64,000 bases of DNA, taken from Parapristionchus giblindavisi (taxonomy: Eukaryota > Nematoda > Chromadorea > Rhabditida > Diplogasteridae). Shown here in pieces: positions 1-11,968 of this stretch. The stretch is taken from NCBI GenBank assembly GCA_943737045.1, contig CALSFV010000349.1, forward strand, positions 62,001 to 126,000, given 5' to 3'. A model generated the notes under the pieces. That model was given only the letters and a program-made list of their open reading frames with translations, had not been told where the DNA came from and searched no databases. The position numbers were made by a program, and so were the translations under genes. Position 1 is the stretch's first letter; every line of letters begins with the position of its first letter.

Positions 1-1914
1 ATTGATCGATTGATTGATCTACTTCCATTCAATTTGACCAATCAAAGTTGTTCACACCTTTCCTTGTGATGTGCTCATTAACACTATACCTTTTCATTCA
101 TCATTATCAGCTTCCCATCATTCTAATCAATGTTTTCTTGATTACGGTAACTATTTAGTCCATCGATCGATTGATCTGCCGCGACGACTTTGTTATTGCT
201 CTACACGTTCGAAATTGGTTTTTGTCTCGTGTGATTCACTCAGATTCCTCTACCTACTGATGTCTCGTGAGAGCGATGGAGGGGAGAGGGAGAGGTAGAG
301 ATGAAGGGAGAGGGAGAGGTAGAGATGAAGGGAGAGGAAGAGGGAGAATAGTTTGAATTCCTGCACGTTTTATTTATGAGAGAGATAGAGACTGAGGAAA
401 GAAGATGAGGGAGACTCCTCCCAGTGATCGAGAGAGAGAAAGACATGGACTATGAATAGACTGATGGGATTTTCTATGATGAAAGACGTCTGTCTCTCTC
501 GATGATCAAAGCGCCTTGGAGAGTTTATAGCTTGTCTCTACTTCTTTTTTTTCTCCCTAAATCTCTACCTCTCCCTATCTTCCTCATTGTCTGGGATTAG
601 TCAGATGGGTTGGGATAAATGGCTGTCTATCACAGGCCCTTCCAATCTCGCTTCTATCAATTGGACAGTTGTCTCTATTTCATTAAACTTCCCCCATTAC
701 ATACATCGTCTGCGTCTTGACTTGATCATCTTCTCTCATGCTGCTACCTTTCAAAAGTTGCAAGATCCGTCTTCTTTCGACACAATCTAGCCCTTTACCC
801 TTGTATTATCGCGATTTTGAACAGCTAATTAGTTGACTATCACATCCTATTCCATCAGGTCTACGTTAATCTTTAGATTTAGATTATCGATTATCATAAT
901 AGTTGATTGGCTTCTTCATTATTTTTGTCGTCTTGTGTTGTTTCGAGATATTACTATTATTCATTCATTCATCGTCTCAGTGATCCTACCCATACATTCA
1001 TCATTCATTCACTCTTTGGTTTTTGCTCCTATCCCTCGTGGCTCCATTTCGTTGTTCGTATAGTCTCATGGTCCTTTATATTCCTTGTTAAAGGGCCGTA
1101 GGTCGCAGGTCTCTTCTGTGAACTCTGCTCTCTCGTTGGTAGAGATCAACCGAGAGTGTAGCATGAATAGAACGTCGACCTGCACCATAGATCCTTGTTG
1201 CATGATAGTTTGATCGTGAGACGAATTGACTTTGTGACCCATGTGTCCATCCCTGATCATGGCTGACTCCACCCACTATCCATCCTCCACCGTTTGCGTT
1301 ATGTTTCATTAGACTATCCATGATCCTATTCTATTCCGCCCATACACTGCTCCATCATGATATATCCTGTTGTGTTTGTTTTGTATTCTTCTTTTTTAAA
1401 GTTTATCTTTATTTTTTTTCAAATATAGTTTTTGCTCGCCTTGCTGCTCCACTTTTTCTCACATGAAATGCCTAACGTTTCCATTGTTTAGCATGATTTG
1501 AAAGTATATGATTGACTTGTTTTTTTTCTTTTTCTATATCACGTTATTACTCCTTTTTTGCGTATACTCAATAACTTAGTCGACACAGATATGTGTAAAG
1601 TTCGTCAGACTTCACGAGTAGATATGAAATCCACCGCCCCTCCATTTTTCGCCCATTTCTTTCTCGTTTTCTTTTTCTTCTTCACGATTTTATGAAATGT
1701 TAATAACCGTAGAATAAATATATTTTTTTTGTTTTGGTGCAGATCTAAGACATCATATCACCTCATATCATCTGTCATAATCTATTAGATCTCCCCTTGC
1801 CTTTCATTCTAATTATGACCATGATCGTTATACCTACCGTAATCCGCTCAATCCGAATAAATTACCGTAATCTGATGTAGCTACCGTAACCGTCGATTAC
1901 AGTACCAGTACAAG
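1..1914. other. No supported gene; low-complexity flank
   Basis: Left flank of the first peptide gene. I see GGGAGAGGGAGAGGTAGA-type purine repeats around 270-345 and ATTCATTC-rich stretches around 960-1015, but no exon chain with splice sites and no transposon termini. TACCGTAATC words cluster at 1835-1895, just upstream of the next gene. Open frames here lack codon structure. Confidence 0.6.
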
Positions 1915-2235
1915 ATGCGTTCATCAGTAGTCCTCGTCTCCATGTTCATCATTCTATCACTATTGATCTCTTCGACCTCTTCCCACGTAGTCTACCATCC
2001 AGGACGACGATACTCCACCCATAGGAGACCTGGTATGATATTAGATAGTGATAATTAAATATTTAAGAATAATCGTACGTACTACAAGTCATTGCCTGAA
2101 ACATGCCCAATGCGGGATATTTTTTTTTATTTTTTAAAAACAGATTTGAACAAACTTTGTAATTGTCATGCCAAAAGTCACAGTGTGCAATTGTCGAGAC
2201 AAATTAATGATGTTAAAAGTGTCGGGTACCTCTGA
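1915..2235 (+). CDS. Small secreted peptide, 69 aa, two exons
   Basis: Unrecognised small secreted protein. Exon 1 (1915-2032) starts at ATG and encodes a typical signal peptide (about residues 1-23, MRSSVVLVSMFIILSLLISS then TSS). It ends in a phase-1 GTATGA donor. Exon 2 (2144-2235) follows a T-rich tract ending AAACAG and closes with TGA. The mature part is basic, with RR pairs near residues 31-32 and 38-39 that could be convertase sites, and one CNC motif giving two cysteines. The frame is consistent across the junction (210 coding nt). No family is recognised. It could be a neuropeptide-like or antimicrobial precursor, which is inference from size, signal and basic pairs only. Transcription evidence is not available from the sequence. 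Confidence 0.55.
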
Positions 2236-2807
2236 GATTATTCACATCTCTGGTGATTTGTCAACTTTCGAAACTTTTTTGAATCTGACAGAAAAAGCAT
2301 TTGTGTCGAAGCAACTCTTGTATTATCCGTCAAAAATACGAATATCTTGCAGCACCATGGAATCGTCGACCAACATACAACAATCGCCATTTCTACTCCC
2401 CTTCTTATTCCAATGGATACTATCTACATCACAGTAGACCTCATCGACATCATCATCTTATTTATGTGTAGATCCTTTGATTATCGATTGGATACTGATT
2501 CATTATTGATTGATTTTTAATAACTGACTGCCATTGATTTCTGTATATCGGCCGACGGCGAACAAATTTTATTTTTCTTTTTTTCATATTGAATAAATAA
2601 TGATAATATTTGTTTTGCTGATTGACACGAAAGCACGTTGACTGAATTGTGATCTTTCAGAGAACGATTTGAAGGAAAAAAATATTTAGTAAATATACGT
2701 ATTTATATGCTCCGAGATAGTACACAATAGAGATCCGCAAACGTGCATTTGAACGACCGGTTTGGTATTGTTCGATATTAAAATGAAGAAAAGTCATTCA
2801 TTGTCAG
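2236..2807. other. Intergenic, nothing recognised
   Basis: AT-rich DNA between the peptide gene and a hAT-type element. No exon chain or RNA gene seen. Confidence 0.6.
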
Positions 2808-3140
2808 TAGGGTGGCTAAAATGATTCATGAATATTCATTTATATGGCCTAAAATGAGTTGCTCACTTTCCTTGCGATTATTCATTCCAAGTGACAGTTG
2901 ACCGGTCTACCTGCGAATATTCGCTTTTTTGCGAGTCGAAGTGAGTCAAGAAAATTTGGTGAAAGGAGGGCTGAGAAAGCGGTCTGACTCGCACTCGACT
3001 CGCTTTTTTTGACTCATTCGCATTGGCCTTTCTTCTAACAACTCATTCGCCGAGAGAGCGGTCGTAAATGCCTCTCCCGTGAATACTCACTCTAGACCGC
3101 TAAAGTGGACGAATAATCATGAATCATTTTCGCCACCCTA
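2808..3140. mobile_element. hAT-type non-autonomous element, 333 bp
   Basis: Terminal inverted repeats TAGGGTGGC and GCCACCCTA bound the element. It is flanked on both sides by the 8-bp direct repeat ATTGTCAG (2800-2807 and 3141-3148), the target duplication length of hAT transposons. The interior carries GACTCGC and GACTCATTCGC words shared with copies of the same family at 24720-27552 and 40969-41662. There is no transposase coding sequence, so it is a MITE. Confidence 0.85.
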
Positions 3141-3439
3141 ATTGTCAGTCGATTTTGATAAATAATACAGTGCATTGTCGTGCAGTGTGGCATCATTTTC
3201 ATGCTATTTTCAAGCCTTATATCGGTTGTTTTTTAACCGTTAATTCAATGGAAATAAATGAGAATGAGTCGACTGCGCGTCTTTGCACGAATAATTTTTT
3301 TAATTATCATATTAATACCGTGCGCACGATATCTAATTCATTAATTAGTGAAAAATCATTTCTGAACGACCGCACGTTTGCGGATCTCTATTACACAACA
3401 CAGAACAATGTAATCCATGCAATTAACGAAAAGCAATCT

Positions 3440-4235
3440 TTAAAGAAGGAGGACCAGGAGATTTACAATTAGGGTGCACTATTGTCATGGCTAACGTGGA
3501 AGGTAGGAAGTGGCACTCTATTAGAATTGAAGGATTGATCGTGTAGCTCACAAGGGAATGCCCTGAAGCCACACTCACCGATCAGGTCCAATTTTTCACT
3601 GGAGATACATTTCATATAGGGATGAGGTTTGGCGGTATCAGAAATTGCAAAGCTCTTCTTTGAAATTTTAAAATTATTTTTAAAAAATCGATGATAAAAT
3701 TTACAGCGTGCGGATCTTTATCAGAAGTAGCACCATAACATCGTATGCAAATTGAGAAAGCTTAACGCATTCAGATATGCAAATTTGATTGCAAAAAATC
3801 GATTTTGAAAGTGTTTTCATTGTTTTTTGTCCATTTTTAAATTAATTTTAAAATTTCAAAGAAGAGCTTTGCAATTTCTGATACCGCCAAACCTCATCCC
3901 TATATGAGATGTACCTCCAGTAAAAATTTGGACCTGATCGGTGAGTGTGGCTTCAGGGCATTCCCTTGTCAGTGGTTAGTAGTCGGCTTGTAACCGCGCC
4001 ACGCGGGTTCGATTCCCGTTTGCAATTTTCAATACATTTGTCTTTCATATTTGAAATTGCACTCGTTCCCTGAGGATTTCTTGGGGTAATAACGAGCTTT
4101 GAGCTCGGATTACGGTATTCCACTGCACCTATAATTTTAGAGAAAATTGTTTTTGGATACAGGGAGATGTGATCTATAGTTCTGCCTGGCCAGTTTAATC
4201 ACGAAAAAATTCGTGGGTCCCCTTCTTTATAAATG
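3440..4235 (+). repeat. tRNA-headed dispersed repeat (SINE-like), split by a Tc5-like insertion
   Basis: The stretch 3440-3500 (AAAGAAGGAGGACCAGGAG...) and the part after about 4095 (TTACGGTATTCCA, GGAGATGTGATCTA, TTTAATCACGAAAAA) recur in the same order at about 35905-36235. This marks a dispersed family. The tRNA-like head reads GTGTAGCTCA at 3541-3550 and resumes GTGGTTAGTAG at 3972 on the far side of the insertion, after the second copy of the TCA duplication. It then continues with a CTTGTAA loop (anticodon TGT, Thr-like) and a T-arm GCGGGTTCGATTCCCGT. A-box and B-box consensus are both good. I infer a SINE; a run-on pol III transcript is untested. Confidence 0.6.
3551..3968. mobile_element. 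Tc4/Tc5-like foldback element, 418 bp
   Basis: Begins CAAGGGAATG and ends CATTCCCTTG, flanked by TCA on both sides (3548-3550, 3969-3971). This fits the TNA duplication of C. elegans Tc4/Tc5 elements, which prefer CTNAG. The arms are long and near-identical inverted copies (for example CTCACCGATCAGGTCCAA and its complement at about 3934). No coding sequence. The pre-insertion site reads CTCAG inside the A-box of a tRNA-like sequence. Confidence 0.85.
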
Positions 4236-4366
4236 AAATTTAAAAAAATTTCACATTGTTCGGTTTTGTCGCAATTGGGATGATTAAAGTGACATAATGT
4301 GTATGTAAAAATACTTTATTTTAAATATAACCGTTTCCTAAAGCAACATTACAATATTATGAGTGA

Positions 4367-4727
4367 AGCTCACATTAGTTCAGCCTCTGTAATAGCGGGG
4401 CAGCAAGGAACTAAGGGAGAATACCTTTTTCCTGAGTTGCATGAGATATAAAGAGGGCGCGGCGAATGCCAGGCGGGTTTGGTGGGCTGCATTAGAGAGG
4501 GTGTGCGTGCGAGAAGGCATTCAATGATTTTCTCTGTTGCACTCTCCGCCGCGCTACAAAACCTGTCTGAGGTGCGCCGCTCTTACTAATGAACTATCGT
4601 CTCATTATTGCGAAAACACACCAAACCGCACACCACAGTGTGCGTAAAGTGGCCTGTTGCCCCGCATCTCTGTTGCCCCGCTATTCCCATCTCTTTCGCA
4701 TTTTGAACTAATGTGAGCTATCGTAGA
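4367..4727. mobile_element. MITE with AGCTCACATTAGTTCA termini
   Basis: Inverted termini AGCTCACATTAGTTCA (left) and TGAACTAATGTGAGCT (right). TAGCGGGGCA recurs inverted near the right end. About 360 bp. Target duplication not clear. No coding capacity. Confidence 0.6.
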
Positions 4728-6285
4728 CGGGCAGAAACGGACAAGACCCCTGATCCCGTCGACTTCTTCCTAGCTTCCTTACTGAATAATCCAATGAAGC
4801 ATCTGCAGTGAATGAACCTTTTATCGATAGTCTCTATGGATTCATTTTATTCATTCATTCATTAACTATTTTATTACATTTTCATTCGTACGGTAAACGT
4901 GAACAAATATATTGATATTTAAAATGATTATTTAATGCTGCTCACAGTGCTTCTTGCACGCATTCTTTAGGCTTGAAAAAATTTCAAAATAGGACAAAAT
5001 ATAAAAAATTTAAATTAGGAGACAAACTGCAATTGAATTCTATTTATTGAATTTGGATGGAATGACTTTTCAGTATTCGAAATTTTGTGATTTTTTTAAC
5101 CTTTTCTGTTTTATTTTCTTTTTTTAATAATGTTTTCTTCTCAAAACCCTAAAAACCCAAATCCATTATTGAATAGACTAGATTGTTTGAACAGTATAAA
5201 GTATAATAGAAAGACTGGCTTTCTGTAAGGAGGCAACATAAATATAATAATAATAGGAGCGATGAGTGGAGAGGCATCCGAGATCTGTAATGAATTATCT
5301 ATTACAATAATAAGTCTCAGGATTCATATCCGCATTCGAGCGATTCCTAAAGAAACTGTGCTGACCATTTTTTGAAATGCACACTCGAGCAAATTTTATC
5401 CTCTGCTTGGGTAATGCTCTCACGTTGACAAAGAAAGCAAGAAAACATTGTCAGAGTTTTTTGGATTTCAAATACATTTCCCACGCTAAAAAGTACATTC
5501 AAATAATTCCCTTACCGCAAGCACCAGGTATTCAGCGATGGGATTATGCAGTAAATCAGTGATTCCCAATGCAAATAAAATGGCGTCTCCCATTGAAGAC
5601 ATTGGGAGAATCGCGTGAATTGTAAGTACCTGAAAATGAATTTATGACACTAGGTTGGATGATAACCGATGAATGGGAACCGACTGGATAAGAACTATTT
5701 GCGTATGAGAAATTACTGAATGGACAAAGTAAGTAGTTTTCATCTAGTCGGTTACAATTTACTGTTTCTTATCCGATCTACCTAGTTTCGAATTTTCTCG
5801 AATTAATATTTTCTAATATGCATATTTTTGGAACTGATAATTAAAAAATTGTTGAGTATTTTTATTGGTGTTCTCCACGAAATATTTATCCAAACGAAAA
5901 ATGTTTGCAGTTAACTAACCAAAACGAATTGCCTATGAAGGCCAGCTGTCTTCTCGCTGAAGTGACCGAGATTCATTTTGAGATGTCGTAGAATTTGCCA
6001 TCTGATAGTAAAGGTAAAGGTTCTCAGAATATTTAGTTCAAAACGCGAACCATTTTTCTACAATGCCTACCTGTACTAGGGTTATTATATTTTTGGGCAA
6101 ACGTGGTTGTTTTGATCAAATTTTAAAACGAACACGCAATAATTGTAATATTTCACATATTTTCTTGCACTCGAACACTTTGTACTTGATGAAACAACCT
6201 TGTGGTGTACGATAAATTAAAAAAAAATGCATTTCTTGTCATTCTATCGTGCATTTGCTACAGTTTGTTTATGAAGGTTATGTAC
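4728..6285. other. Intergenic with one short MITE
   Basis: AT-rich DNA. The only structured piece I see is the 5651-5788 MITE. The short open frames show no splice pattern or recognisable protein. Confidence 0.55.
5651..5788. mobile_element. Short MITE (TAGGT...ACCTA), copy 1
   Basis: About 137 bp with internal words GATAACCGATGAAT, ACCGACTGGAT and GAGAACTATTTGCGTAT-like sequence shared with a second copy at about 10805-10941, which lies in an intron of the srd-like gene. Inverted subterminal TAGGT/ACCTA. Confidence 0.6.
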
Positions 6286-7502
6286 TAGGGTTGCAGGAAC
6301 GGGGGCGAATTCTACGCACCATTTGCCATCCCTTCCCTTCTCTCTAGCAATCGCTCGTGAGAGACACTCTCTCCCTTCCTAAATTCGTAGTTTGGCCTAT
6401 CACTGCGAGAGAGTGCGTAGTCCCCGCACCTTTGCGGGGACTACGCACTCTTTCTCGCCTCTCCATGACCCTATCCCTACTCTCTCTCCGCTCCACCCGA
6501 CTCGCCCCCATTAAGGCACGTTTGAAGACATATCCAACTCCCCTCTCATCTGAGAGCTTAGCAGTCAACAACAAAGTTGTAGCTCACATCGATCCGGTTC
6601 TGATTCTTTTTTGGAAGAGCCGATACGATCAAAACAAACGAAATTACATTCGTTCTACGGTTTCAGATGGAAATCTAAACAATTACCGTTCAAATAAGTG
6701 TTGGTGTCTACATTTGGATTTCTATCAATGATCATAGGAATCAGATTCCCCCCTGAATATTTATTATGTTGAGTTCCTGTTATTCCATCTTTTTTTCATT
6801 TCAATGATTCATGTCTCGAGAGGGACATTGTTAACCTCTCATGGTCCGCTCTTCCACTCTCGTCGCTCTGCTGGTGAGATTATCTATGACGACAGGAACG
6901 ACTACGATCCCGATTGGAAACAGCTGCGATTCTTGTCGGGAGCTGCACGACCTTGGCGGGAGTTTAGACGATTGAGTAGATCGGTGGAATGAGCAGTTGA
7001 GTATATCTCGAATGAAACAATCGATAGGATACTGTTGTATTGACGGAGAGTAGTCGAGAGACAATGGAGATTACAGAGAGCTTCAGACAAAGACCAAACC
7101 GAACGAAAACAAGTTAAAAAAGGTCATAACTTTACTTAACTTCGTATTTCGACCTGAATTTTTTTGCGTGGAATCTTGACAGTATTAGCTATCGAATGCA
7201 CGGCTTTTTGAAAATAATTTTAAAAATATTTTAGCTACAAAAATTCAGAAACATGTCTCAAAAATCTTTCGAACAATACTTTACTTTGTTTAAAATGATA
7301 CTTGATAATTTAAACACATTATTTGTATCCCTACGATCTGTGTAAGTTCAATGAATGGAGTCATGTAATGAGATACATCCATAATATGTAAGGTGAAATC
7401 ATGATGTTAGCACATTTACAGAAACATTCTACAGTACGCTACAGTATACCAATTTTGCTTCGCGGCGATAGCTGTTTTTTTCATTTTTTATTATTATACA
7501 TA

Positions 7503-8629
7503 TTAAGTGAATTCATAAGTAACGCTCGTTTTTCGCATTCCAAAAAATTTGTCACAATAATTTAACAAAGCATGGAGAATTCTAGAAATATTTTTTTACA
7601 TTCGCATCGGTCACCTTCTGCCTTCTACCCGGCAGTTTATGGATCCATTAGTGATAAAAGGACTGGGGCAAATTTCGGAAATAGGTGTCGAGTACGGTAT
7701 GGATAGTGGTTCGGTCTTTGAAGCCTTACCCTTTGAGGAAGTGATGGAGCGCCGCGAAGAGGTGACAACCATAGTCGGCAAGGTCGGGTGAGTACGGAGG
7801 GTGGGGGAGTACAGTTCAGTCACATCCCGTTGGCTCAGCATGGGTCGTTCTTTTGGCATGCGGTCGAACGTTGTCATGTTGAAATTAGATCCGAGTGTCC
7901 TTCCCGCGTGATTGCTCGAGGTGGAGTCTTAGCTTCCGCAAGTAGATGACATGTATCATTACAGTCGTACCCTCGGGGAGGAGTTCCCAGTAGTCGACTC
8001 CCCGTACCGAATACCAGATGCACAACATCACTTTTTGGCGGCGAAAATCGGGTTTGGGGCATCTGCTGGCGATCCTTGTCGTAGTCGGCTAGGACGTGGG
8101 GTAGACATCTTCCCTATTTTCACTAATTTCCGAGAGTATGAATGACATGTACCACAGTGCTTTGGCTGACTCCAAGTGCCATTGCAATATCACCGGTAAA
8201 GGAGTACGGATCAGCGTCTACCTCTTGGAGCAATCGATCGAGAGCCACATTCGGTGGGCGACTGGGTTAGTCTTCATCTTCGATTAAAAAGTCCTGTTTC
8301 TGGAATTTAACAACCAACTTTCTCATCGCCATTACGTGACGCACATGTGAGTGGTACACCTCTGCTAAGCGAGGTTGGAAGCCAGGACGTTTCAAGTCAG
8401 AGAGGAAGAGGAATAAAATAACGTTGCGAATGTGAATTCCGTCGGGGGCGAAATTGTGCGGTTTTCTCGCCTGGAGGACACGCGGGAAGTGAATCGAAAA
8501 CAACCGCAGGATATTCGAGGGACACCCTATCTAGTGTATGCAGCATGGATGCTGACAATAACAACAGAGCAAGAACGAGGCGACTGAAGTTGAGACTAAA
8601 AAACGAGCGTTACTTATGAATTCACCTAA
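7503..8629 (-). mobile_element. mariner element, 1.13 kb, nested
   Basis: TIRs of about 31 bp (TTAAGTGAATTCATAAGTAA on the left; the complement on the right starts TTAGGTGAATTC), with TA on both sides (7501-7502, 8630-8631). It contains a decayed transposase gene on the minus strand. Because it lies within the hAT-type foldback, it inserted after that element or into its progenitor. Confidence 0.85.
7611..8503 (-). pseudogene. mariner transposase, frameshifted
   Basis: The minus strand encodes mariner transposase pieces in several frames. They are an N-terminal HTH part (KFQKQDFLIEDED, at about 8270-8310), a second HTH-like stretch (DADPYSFTGDIAMALGVSQS, about 8160-8215), and the catalytic signature HDNVRPHAKR, then LPHPPYSPDLADYG, at about 7770-7880. 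The last corresponds to the HDNARPH and PYSPDLAP motifs of mariner DD34D enzymes. At least two frameshifts and several stops separate the pieces, so it cannot make an active enzyme as written. The middle Asp is not confidently located. Confidence 0.85.
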
Positions 8630-9636
8630 TAAGTGCATTGGGCAAACAAATCCACACTAAAACACATTTAGATAATAAATACTGCATCAAGACCGTGATA
8701 AATGAAAACAATGTAACAGTCTCGGACACCGGGACATCGTATACTTATGGTATGCGAATTTTTATTGATCTGTCATAAATAATGTCACAACCAGCAACGC
8801 GATGAGAGTGGAAGAGCGGACCATGAGAGGTTAACAATGTCCCTCTCGAGACATGAATCATTGAAATGAAAAATAGATGGAATGACAGGAACTCAACATA
8901 ATAAATATTCAGGGGGGGGGATCAGATTCCTATGATCATTGACAGAAATTCAAATGTAGACACCAACACTTATTTGAAAGGTAATTGTTTAGATTTCCAT
9001 CTGAAACCGTAGAACGAATTTAATTTCGTTTGTTTTGATCGTATCGACTCTTCCAAAAAGAATCAGAACCGGATCGATGTGAGCTACAACTTTGCTGTTG
9101 ACTGCTAAGCTCTCAGATGAGAGGGGAGTTGGATATGTCTTCAAACGTGCCTCAATGGGGGCGAGCCGGGTGGAGCGGAGAGAGGGTAGGGATAGGGTCA
9201 TGGAGAGGCGAGAAAGTGTGCGTAGTCCCCGCAAAGGTGCGGGGACTACGCACCCTCCGGCTGTCACTAATCTAACGTGCGGGAAATGCCGAGAGAGTGG
9301 CAAGAGATGGGAAGAGGGCGCGGTAAATTCGACTACGCCTACGCAACGGCAACCCTATTATGTACCGTACAATGCGTTATTTACTAATGCGTATTTCCCG
9401 GCCATTATGCACTCTCTCTCGATAGAACTAATCTACTCTTTTATGTTTTGTATAAAAGCGAGTGTGAGGTAATATATAATAATTACACGGCAAATCGGTT
9501 GCATGAACTTTCTATGCTTTCGAAAACAAAAAATCATATAGCACAAAATGTGGTGGCCTACTTCATCACAGTAGCAAAATTTAAACGGAAATGCTCAGTC
9601 AAATTACACAACAATTGGTATCATAGATGGTGATAG

Positions 9637-11182
9637 TTAGCTGTCAAACCTGTAAAATAAAATCGCTGAGTATATAGGAATTAAAAAGATGAAGAGAAAG
9701 CCCACAAAAATGCTTCCTGCTAGAGATCGTATGTCATCAATACCTGAAAGAGTGTGTATATTAATCATTTTTAATTTCTTAAGACTGTATATATAAAGGA
9801 ACGATACGAAAAACATTATCCAATATGTATTTTTGAGAGATCTTGAAGTGATCAAATGACAGTCTATTGTAGTCTAGTCAGATAACTTCTTTCCAATGAA
9901 TTATCATGTGTTTTTACCATTGACAGTAGCATCACTGTTATTATATTCCGGATACAATGTCAATAACTTAAATCGCATAGCGTCATCATCACCTCGAGCA
10001 CACAAATTCGATATCTGCAAATCATAAAAGTTGGCAAACGAATATTTACCATTTAAAGGTATTTTTTGTTTAAAAAATAGTCGGCAGAGTCATATCCCTG
10101 AGTAAAATTGCTGAGAAACGCAAAGCCGGATAAAACATGCGAAAAGCTAAAAATCATAAACCGTCTGTGTGTGCCCTTTCTTACAAAATAAACAAGTGTT
10201 TCTTACACGGTCTATATCTATTTTTGAGTTTGGCAGATCAATTCAGATATGAAATTTGTTTTCACCAACGTCGAGGACGTCAGTACTAAAAAGGTTTATA
10301 GATTTTTTGCAGAGTAAAAACTCGGAAACCAGTAAACAATAAATGTAGTAATGATTGAACATTATTTATATCACAGTATTTATATCAGGACATTTGCATA
10401 TTCATTATGATGCATCTCTATTTAAACTGATCGAACTGATCATATATGATATGTTGATGATATCATTCTAAAAATACAATCTATAGAATAGTCTTACCAT
10501 CATCGGCGCTGGATAGAGGAATGTCACCGCTAAGAGCAGTATAACTGTTCTAGTGCAAACTTTCGTTGAAAGTATTCGGTAACGATAGTAAAATGAAACA
10601 CATGTTAGGGCGAACTACAAGATAATAGTACTTCTGTTTTAATGGAGAAATAGCAAAGTAATGTTTTACTTACCGAAGTGAAAAGACAGAAAATTTGACT
10701 AGAAACGAGAGCATAACAAAATGTTGATGATACTATTTGACAAGGACCTATTGGCACATAGATTACGGAAGTCCCTATGTTTACAACCCTGAATTGAATC
10801 AACTGCATTAGGCCTAATGATAACCGATGAATAACAACCGACTGGATGAGAACTATTTGCGTATTTTGTCTATTCATTAGTACTTGTCTCTCTTATGCAT
10901 ATAGTTATCACCCAGTCTGTTCTTTTTCATCGAAACCTAGTGCCGAATCAACATATATTTCTGATTATTTTTTCCAAATTTTAAACCAAACCTTTGCATT
11001 TGCAAGAAGCTAAATGTAGAACCCAGCAACTCGCTTAAAATCGATCCATATTGTAGAATATTGTAATTTCCCATCGATGAAGGAGAATAAAAGAGCATAG
11101 CAATAATTAAGATGAGATTAAGAGCAATTGATGGTAAGTCCACGATTGCGTGGAAGACTTGAACATATGTAGTGATCTCCAT
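9637..11182 (-). pseudogene. srd-like chemoreceptor, 3' truncated (5 TM)
   Basis: Nematode seven-transmembrane chemoreceptor of the srd type. Five exons join in frame: 10992-11182 (TM1-2, starts MEITTYVQVFHAIVD), 10674-10788 (starts VVNIGTSVIYVPIGPC, matching the conserved GTSxxYxxxGPC region), 10498-10614 (TM4), 9918-10014 (loop, LYPEYN) and 9637-9743 (TM5). It then hits TAA. The product is 208 aa, against about 330 for the family, so TM6-7 are missing. No continuation is seen between 9366 and 9636. The neighbouring hAT-type element ends only 280 bp away. Intron 1 (10789-10991) contains a 137-bp MITE. All splice sites are GT/AG. It may be a pseudogene or a mis-stopped gene with an unseen 3' exon. 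Confidence 0.7.
10805..10941. mobile_element. Short MITE (TAGG...CCTA), copy 2
   Basis: Second copy of the 5651-5788 family (GATAACCGATGAATAACAAC, ACCGACTGGATGAGAACTAT). It occupies most of intron 1 of the srd-like gene and leaves its splice sites intact. Confidence 0.6.
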
Positions 11183-11968
11183 AGTTGTTGATTAGAATGA
11201 ATTGTTTGAGCGTTCTTAATTCAAGAAATTGTAATGAGACGCATATCATTTTGAATGCGGATATTGTAAGAGGAAAGGGATATGAGAGAGGCCAGATAAC
11301 TAGGGAACGAGATCAAAAGTGGTAAATTGTGTCAGTTTCCGCTATAATTTAGTTATAATAGTTGCTGATTAGAAAGTGGACGTTCGTGATGTACGCAATG
11401 TATAAAAAGAGGAGAGCGTTTTTCTGATTATCTTTTCTTTTGAATAGAGCATAATAAGATACAATCTGTCGATCGAACATTATTGCTAAATGTGAGTTTG
11501 CTACGACAAAAACAGTTTTATGTAATAATGTTACGTTCATTTTATCTCGAATAAATGGAAGAAATTGCTCATACCCATAGACGGTCAACGGTCAACGGAA
11601 ACTAGTGACGAATCCGCAAGTATCTATGTTTTTTTGAAAATGCAAATGGATTTTGTTGCATTTTCTGTATGAAACTGTATGAAATGGATCTTATCTTCAA
11701 TTCTATTCTTAAGTTGAGTCTACGTTGCATACTTTCATGTATATGATATGTATAATTTCACGTCAAATCTATGAACAATCTGATCCGTTAGATAATGCAA
11801 AGGTCGAAGAAAAACCGGGAAAATGGAACGAGGAAGTTTATAGATCAATCTGGTACCAAAAACATGAGTGTACGTACGTATCTATTTGACAAATTTTGCA
11901 ATGTTGTGAGGGACAATAGTAGGTATATATGAAGATTGGGACGCGAGTAACTCTGTAATACAATTAAG
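11183..11968. other. Upstream region between chemoreceptor and peptide array
   Basis: Contains the shared 5' region of the srd-like gene and the first peptide gene. An open minus frame at 11349-11588 has hydrophobic stretches but no receptor motif or splice pattern I recognise. TATATAT at 11924-11930 lies 39 bp before the first peptide ATG. Confidence 0.5.

Larger units (their letters stand above)
6286..9357. mobile_element. hAT-type foldback element, 3.07 kb, hosting a mariner
   Basis: Ends TAGGGTTGC and GCAACCCTA with the 8-bp duplication TTATGTAC on each side (6278-6285, 9358-9365). The arms are long inverted copies: about 6340-6860 matches the complement of about 8818-9300, including the palindromic GTCCCCGCACCTTTGCGGGGAC hairpin. 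Open frames in the arms (6357-6731, 8989-9303 and complements) mirror each other and are repeat sequence, not host genes. The middle is largely a nested mariner (7503-8629). Confidence 0.85.

Noticed and set aside
6357..6731. 124-codon frame with a mirror copy at 8989-9303
   Set aside because: Lies in the inverted arms of the hAT-type element; no protein resemblance, and the frame contains a palindromic hairpin.
11349..11588. 79-codon minus frame upstream of the srd-like gene, hydrophobic
   Set aside because: No receptor motif and no join to the gene in phase.
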